In this document: one piece after another, positions 58,325-64,000 of the stretch
Layout: each line of letters starts with the position of its first letter
How positions within the stretch are numbered: the stretch's first letter is position 1
Source of the DNA: Arbacia lixula
Taxonomy: Eukaryota; Echinodermata; Echinoidea; Arbacioida; Arbaciidae
Length of the DNA stretch: 64,000 bases
Assembly (NCBI GenBank): GCA_963669155.1
Contig: OZ022588.1
Coordinates: 21,212,092-21,276,091 of the forward strand
Direction: 5' to 3'
Notes under the pieces: generated by a model
The model's input: the letters and a program-made list of their open reading frames with translations, nothing else
Told to the model about the DNA's origin: nothing
Database searches by the model: none
Position numbers and translations under genes: made by a program

Positions 58325-59740
58325 AGATGTACTAGGTGTGGTGGAGTGGTAGGTGTGGTGGAGTGGTAGGTGTGGTGGAGTGGTAGGTGTGGTGGAGTGG
58401 TAGGTGTGGTGGAGTGGTAGGTGTGGTAAAGGGATAGGTATGGTGGAATGGTAGGTGTGGTGGAGTGGTAGGTGTGATGGAGTGGTAGGTGTGGTAAAGG
58501 GATAGGTATGGTGGAGTGATAGGTGTGGTGGGGTGGTAGGTGTGGTGGAGTGGTAGGTGTGATGGAGTGGTGGGGTGGTAGGTGTGGTAAAGGCCCAAGA
58601 GATAGGTGTGGTGGAATGGTAGGTGTGGTGGAGTGGTAGGTGTGGTGGAGTGGTAGGTGTGGTAAAGGGAAAGGTATGGTGGAGATAGGTGTGGTGGTGT
58701 GGTAGGTGTGCATGATGGAGTGGTAGGTGTGGTGGAGTGGTAGGTGTGGTGGAGTGGTAGGTGTGGTAAAGGGATAGGTGAGGTGGAGTGGTAGGTGTGG
58801 TGGAGTGGTAGGTGTGGTGGAGTGGTAGGTGTGGTAAAGGGATAGGTGAGGTGGAGTGGTAGGTGTGGTGGGGTGGTAGGTGTGGTGGAGTGGTAGGTGT
58901 GATGGAGTGGTAGGTGTGGTGGAGTGATAGGTGTGGTGGAGTGGTAGGTGTGATGGAGTGGTAGGTGTGGTAAAGGGATAGGTGAGGTGGAGTGGTAGGT
59001 GTGGTGGAGTGGTAGGTGTGGTGGAGTGGTAGGTGTGGTAAAGGGATAGGTGTGGTGGAGTGATAGGTGTGGTGGTGTGGTAGGTGTGATGGAATGGTAT
59101 GTGTGATGGAGTGGTAGGTGTGGTAAAGGGATAGGTGAGGTGGAGTGGTAGGTGTGGTGGAGTGGTAGGTGTGGTGGAGTGGTAGGTGTGGTGGTGTGGT
59201 AGGTGTGATGGAGTGGTAGGTGTGATGGAGTGGTAGGTATGGTAGGGTGGTAGGTGTGGTGGAATTGTAGGTGTGGTGGAGTGGTAGGTGTGGTAAAGGG
59301 ATAGGTATGGTGGAATGGTAGGTGTGGTGGAGTGATAGGTGTGGTGGAGTAGTAGGTGTGGTAAAGGGATAGGTATGGTGGAATGGAAGGTATGGTGGAG
59401 TGATAGGTGTGATGGAGTGGTAGGTGTGATGGAGTGGTAGGTGTGGTAGAGTCGTAGGTGTGGTGGAGTGATAGGTGTGGTGGAGTGGTAGGTGTGGTAA
59501 AGGGATAGGTATGGTGGAATGGAAGGTATGGTGGAGTGATAGGTGTGATGGAGTGGTAGGTGTGATGGAGTGGTAGGTATGGTAGGGTGGTAGGTGTGGT
59601 GGAATTGTAGGTGTGGTGGAGTGGTAGGTGTGGTGAAGGGATAGGTGTGTTGGAATGGTAGGTGTCGTGGAGTGACAGGTGTGGTGGAGTGGTAGGTGTG
59701 ATGGAGTCCTAGGTGTGGTTGAGTGCTTGGGTTTGCAGTA
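58325..59740. repeat. 17-bp minisatellite, about 1.4 kb
   Basis: The unit GGTGTGGTGGAGTGGTA and variants (GGTGTGATGGAGTGGTA, GGTGTGGTAAAGGGATA) repeat about 80 times. Since 17 is not a multiple of 3, the stop-free minus strand reads the same Thr/His/Pro-rich 17-residue cycle in every frame, giving spurious frames of 546 and 554 codons. A single stray copy lies near 62600-62630. Confidence 0.9.
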
Positions 59741-60188
59741 GGAGTTTGGGGAGGAGTGGGTGTAGTAGAGTGGTAGTGTATATGCGGAAGTTGTAATGGC
59801 AGAATATATAGAAGTTGAGGTGGGAGTAGTAATGGTGGCTTGGTAGATGTGGTAGGAGGGTGGTAGTTGGGGTAGTGCATGGTATAAGAGTTGTGATAAG
59901 TGTGCTGATAGAAGTTGAAGGAGTTGTAGTGTTAAAAGTTTGGTATTCATGAAACAACCCAAAATTAATATGAATTCAAATGCTTTTGTTTTTCATTTCA
60001 TCTGGTCCTGAATGCTGAGCCCATTTTCTCCAGTGAAAGTCAACCACTGCACTGCCATCTTCTTTCTTGCCATCCCAAGGATGAAATGTTCACACATTTT
60101 GCAAGTGACAAATCAAATGCATTCCTTTGGGAGCAATAAAAAAAATGTTGAATCTGAATGCAAAATCAGAAAGCTTCTCTTTCACCTA

Positions 60189-60190
60189 TT

Positions 60191-60238
<48 letters not shown>
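60189..60238. repeat. 50-bp poly(T) run
   Basis: An uninterrupted T run next to the CA-rich microsatellite at 60248. It may be the poly(A) tail of another minus-strand insertion, but no element body was recognised beside it. Confidence 0.7.
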
Positions 60239-60243
<5 letters not shown>

Positions 60244-60247
60244 CCCA

Positions 60248-60716
60248 AACCACTCACATACACACACACACACACACACAAACACTCACTCACACAGACA
60301 CACACAGTCACAGTCACACACACACACACACACACACAGATACACACAGTCACACACAGCCACACACAGTCACAGTCACACACACACACACACACACACA
60401 CACACCGATACACACAGTCACAGTCACACACACACAGTCACTTTTTTTTTTTTTTTTTTCATGTTTTTATTGGGGATTTCATTCAAAATAAGCATCAATA
60501 CATCCGTATATAAATCAGTATAAGCAAAATAATATAATACAAGTCTTCATTTTGTTTCTACAGCATAATTTTCTTTGATAAAACATCAGTTAATGAGCAA
60601 AACAAGGAAGAATGAAACCCCTTATATACACATATATATGAAAAAGAAAACAAACAAAAAAAGAAGACATGCATGCACACATAAACCTTTATCACCCCGA
60701 CCCGACCCCCCCCCCC

Positions 60717-60748
<32 letters not shown>

Positions 60749-61618
60749 CTGCACACACATCCCTCGACCACACGACACACACCCACACACACCAGCACCC
60801 ACCGACTGCTTTCAGTCTTGATGAATTGAATCTGAAGATAAATGTCTTGACACTGGTTGTAATTTGATACTTTCCCATTTTTGTAGATGTTTACATAGTT
60901 TGTTTCTTTTTATAGCCAACTCTTTTTCCTCATCCTTATATTCCAATATTATTTTAAACAATCTATCTAAGTTAGGAACTGCACCCTCTGACCTTGACCG
61001 ATATATGATATACTTAATTGTAAAAATTAATGTATTGCAGCACTTAATCCTAAATGAGTTTCCTAGTATTCCAACATGAACATTTTCCCACTTTACGTTT
61101 TGTAGTTCTACAAGCCCAAATCTTTCAATCACTCCCTGCCATAGGGGCTTGACATATACACAGTCCCAAAATAAATGCAAATATGACTCCGTCATTTGTT
61201 TACAGAAAGAACACTGGTCGTCTTCAACAAAACCAAATCTTAATAGATGTTCTTTTGTATAAATTGCTCCGTGGAGTAATTTGTACTGAAATTCCTTAAT
61301 CTTTAACAAAAGCGTTGTGATTCTGGGTTTTATAAATATATCTTTAGTTTCCTTTTTTGAGAATTCAAAATCATTTTGACCATCCCGAATTTTTAAAGTG
61401 TATAAACGTTGCAAATCTGTTATAAAATGATCGTAGACCTTTCTTGATACTAGGTCTCTCAAAAGGATCACAGTCACACAGTCACACAGTCACAGTCACA
61501 CAGTCACAGTCACACACACACAAACACTCACACACACAATCACAGATACACACACACACACACAGTCACACACACACACAGACACACAGTCACAGTCACA
61601 CACACACACAAACACACA
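60248..61618. repeat. CA / CAGTCA microsatellite split by a LINE
   Basis: 60248-60441 and 61471-61618 are both mixtures of (CA)n with CAGTCA, CACTCA and CAGATA variants. They are interrupted by a Tx1/L1-like fragment at 60442-61470, and the composition of both sides is the same. Confidence 0.8.
60442..61470 (-). mobile_element. 5'-truncated Tx1/L1-type LINE inside a microsatellite
   Basis: The minus-strand element ends in a poly(A) tail (T run at 60442-60459). It is bounded by ACAGTCAC at 60434-60441 and 61471-61478, a possible 8-bp target duplication, though the target is itself repetitive. The coding part, 61470-60812, is the region after reverse transcriptase: KIKEFQYKLLHGAIYTKEHL, then the zinc-finger-like CSFCKQMTESYLHLFWDC. 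That region is typical of Tx1/L1-clade elements. The RT itself is missing. An internal C-run/A-run lies near 60708-60743. Confidence 0.7.
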
Positions 61619-62654
61619 TGTATACCAAACCCATGTACACATCTATAACATCATAAGGACACCATAGCTTGCACAACAGATACATATCACAGGGTTTTTC
61701 TTGGTTTACTTAAAAAATCCTCAAAATGCTCGGGCCAAACAATTTGAAGACTTGTGATTTGATCACTAATTACTCCAAATGTTGATCATTTGAGGGCATA
61801 TAACTTTCAGCAAGTTTCCAAAATGGGCAAAACTTGAATTTAAGACCATTGGCAAGAATATTGCTCACAATCACCTTTTGAAGGCTTTTGTCATCTCAGT
61901 ACAGTATGTGCTAACAGCTTCATTTCACTCATGAATACATGTGCAAGCAAATGCATTTTCATAATATTTTAGTCAATTCAGCTTTACTTCTTTGTAATGG
62001 TGCAAACATAAGCAAACAACACATGTGAAACACAAATGTTCTCTTTGTAAGATATTTTAATTTTAATGTCCATTTCAACAATAAGCTCAGACAGAGGGGG
62101 ATGATTTGCAAAAATGAGGAACATAGACACAAACAATATGATGTCATAAAGCATTGTGACTTGGCTGAGATTAACAGTACATACCGCTTCACACTCTTAT
62201 TATACAGTTGGACAAAAAGACTCTGTGGTAACAGAAAGACTTCACAACTGTACTTCACTTAGCTGATTTGCTAGATTCACAATTGAATCAATGTTCATGA
62301 ATTAACAATTCTCCCGTCCATCTTTTATAATGAGATATAGTAAAATAAAATGTTTGTCTCCACAATGTTAACACATAAATACGTGTAAATGTCAAATAAA
62401 ATATTGGAAGGCCAATAACATTCTCATTTTGATTAGGCCCTTCAAATACTTTGAGGACTTGTCAAGGCTTCCAGTATTGCTCATTCAATTATCCTCAATT
62501 CTTCCATAAACAGGATATCTGTTCAGAAGGCAAGTTCAATCATGCAGCAACATAAATTACTTTATATATTATGGATGGATGGACAGATGAACGGATAACC
62601 TGGGTGTGGTAGAGTGGTACATTATGTGGTAGGCGCGGATAAGTAGTCGGAGTT
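61619..62654. other. Intergenic, nothing recognised
   Basis: AT-rich DNA without exon-like or repeat structure that I can identify, apart from a stray minisatellite-like GGGTGTGGTAGAGTGGTA near 62601. Confidence 0.35.
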
Positions 62655-63287
62655 ATATAGGGGTTTGTATTGGTCAGTGCACTTGGATGCAGAAAGCCAA
62701 CTGCTGACCATGTTCAACAGCCCGTTCGGACACTATCGCAGTTGAAGTGTGTCATAGGCCAAGGATGGCCAGAGCGTATGAAGGACCTTCCATCTCAGCT
62801 CAGCTCAGACCATACTGGTCATTCCGCGATGAGCTGTCAGTTGCAGATAAAATCATCATGAAAGGTCTCCGTGTTGTAGTGTAAGTCGATGCATGAGTAT
62901 GTGTTAGGAAAGTTGCATGAAGGCCATCAGGGTTCTACGAAAACGAAGCTACGTGCACGCGATTGTGTGTATTGGTTGAATATCAATAGCGACATAGAGA
63001 GCGTTGTAAGCCAGTGCGCAATGTGCCAAAAGCACCAGAGATCACAGCCTAAGGAGGAGCTACTCCCTCATGAGCTTCCAACACGACCTTGGCAGATTTT
63101 AGGCACAGATCTGTTCCATTTCGAAGGTCGCAAGTACCTGATCATAGCAGATTATTACTCCAAGTTCCCATTTGTCCCCAGAATGCCAGTCGAGTGTAAT
63201 AGGAAAGCTGCCATTGAAGCTACGCAACAAATCATCTCTGAGCACAGCATGAGAATTGAGCTCGCTTTACGACATGGATCTGAGTAA
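62655..63287 (+). pseudogene. Ty3/gypsy remnant: RT scrap joined to integrase
   Basis: VHLDAESQLLTMFNSPFGHY (RT) runs into a stop, then VIGQGWPERM and YWSFRDELSVADGIIMKGLR precede the integrase zinc-finger region GKLHEGHQGSTKTKLRARD, CAMCQKHQ and the core TDLFHFEGRKYLIIADYYSKFP. The last block ends at TGA (63285-63287) before the later catalytic residues. RNase H is deleted. It is a different copy from that at 31704-33119. Confidence 0.8.
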
Positions 63288-64000
63288 ATGGCAGCGAATC
63301 AAAGTAAAAAGAAGAGAACACATGCAGATTTCAGAAATTAGAGATGCAGAGGCCCTGAAGACACCCAACGACAAATATGAATATGAATATCGATTTTAAA
63401 TCAATCTCACAAATTCTACTCTTGTTGTTCCTCATTCATTGCCATCTGCAATTTGGTTGCGGAGACAGATAAAATGTTTGTGCGTATTCATGCATGTGAT
63501 AGTGTGTCAAGATGAATCCTTCAAAATGTGAAGCATTTTAATGGAGAATATGGATGTAGGTGTGTCTAAACAAGGAAGAGATGGTTTTAATAGAAGTCAT
63601 GGAGAGGAGGTAATGCTTAATCTTGCTATCTATCATTATTATTTATGGGACTCAAATATCCATGGTAACCAGAGAAGGAAGAAGATCAGAGCAGGCGTGT
63701 AGTCTCATACTTAAAATGTGATTGATTCATATCTGGATATTTAACCCCTTTGTATGTCAGATAGTGCTGGTCTGTAGGATATATTTGAGTATTACTTGTC
63801 CAAAAAATACATCAGTGACTTAAAACAGTTCTAGAAGTTCATTAGTTTTGATTCAATGTCATGAGAAAAAAACCCCAATGTCAATAGAAAGAAAAAGAGA
63901 CAGAGAATTAAAAGATTAATGAGAACACAACTGTGCAGGACTCAACTATTGAAGTAAAAATAAGTATTATTGATGTTGCATATTAATCTTCCATTTCCAG
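63288..64000. other. Intergenic, nothing recognised
   Basis: No exon, RNA gene or clear repeat. The window ends at CCATTTCCAG, which could by chance be a splice acceptor for a gene beginning outside the window. Confidence 0.3.

Noticed and set aside
58216-59962. Two overlapping minus-strand frames of 546 and 554 codons
   Set aside because: They are produced by the stop-free 17-bp minisatellite; different frames give the same peptide cycle, so there is no coding constraint.
60012-60523. His/Thr-rich frames of 121-159 codons
   Set aside because: Poly(T) and CA microsatellite translations.

Overview
The window is animal nuclear DNA: about 60% AT, genes split into short exons with GT-AG introns, and dense with mobile DNA. 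The transposon mix (Penelope-like, CR1/L2-like and Tx1/L1-like non-LTR, Ty3/gypsy, PIF/Harbinger, Tigger-like, a tRNA-type SINE and many foldback MITEs) together with the sequences of TSC1, MED22 and DSN1 suggests a marine invertebrate deuterostome, most likely an echinoderm such as a sea urchin. The species is an inference.

Four host genes can be assembled exon by exon with consistent phases. (1) Minus strand, 1245-3771: a roughly 209-residue protein made of three tandem MLLE (PABC) domains, with no RNA-recognition motifs seen. (2) Plus strand, 6926-17503: a DSN1 orthologue, subunit of the MIS12 kinetochore complex, 10 coding exons, about 297 aa. (3) Plus strand, 28291-30402: MED22 (SURF5), Mediator head subunit, 3 exons, about 152 aa. 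(4) Minus strand, 38225-56116: TSC1 (hamartin), 17 coding exons, about 1445 aa. MED22 and TSC1 are convergent neighbours; their human orthologues both lie on 9q34. The four genes act in unrelated processes (poly(A)/PAM2 biology, chromosome segregation, transcription, mTORC1 control).

Between DSN1 and MED22 (17.5-28.1 kb) lies the most unusual DNA. A 300-bp palindromic element (19806-20105) has a hammerhead-ribozyme-like motif in each arm and a 13-bp target-site duplication. A 5-kb unit (21139-26136) has a 12-bp duplication and two nearly identical 1.2-kb inverted arms, each encoding the end of a Penelope-like protein with its GIY-YIG endonuclease. The arms enclose eight complete 305-bp tandem repeats, each carrying a nearly complete tRNA cloverleaf with a Pol III B box and a T5 terminator. 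Next to it, ending about 200 bp before the MED22 start codon, is a satellite-bearing repeat (26148-28092). Each 157-bp unit holds four AGGTCA nuclear-receptor half-sites spaced 7, 1 and 4. A second copy lies inverted in a TSC1 intron.

The MED22-TSC1 interval holds a Harbinger element with TTA duplications (31221-34884) that contains a decayed gypsy fragment. TSC1 introns carry two copies of one 400-bp MITE, several foldbacks, a tandemly repeated splice-acceptor region and long purine/pyrimidine tracts. Beyond TSC1 (57-64 kb) are a 17-bp minisatellite, a Tx1/L1-type fragment inserted in a CA/CAGTCA microsatellite, and a gypsy integrase remnant. All functional calls rest on reading the sequence and remembered family features; no search was run.
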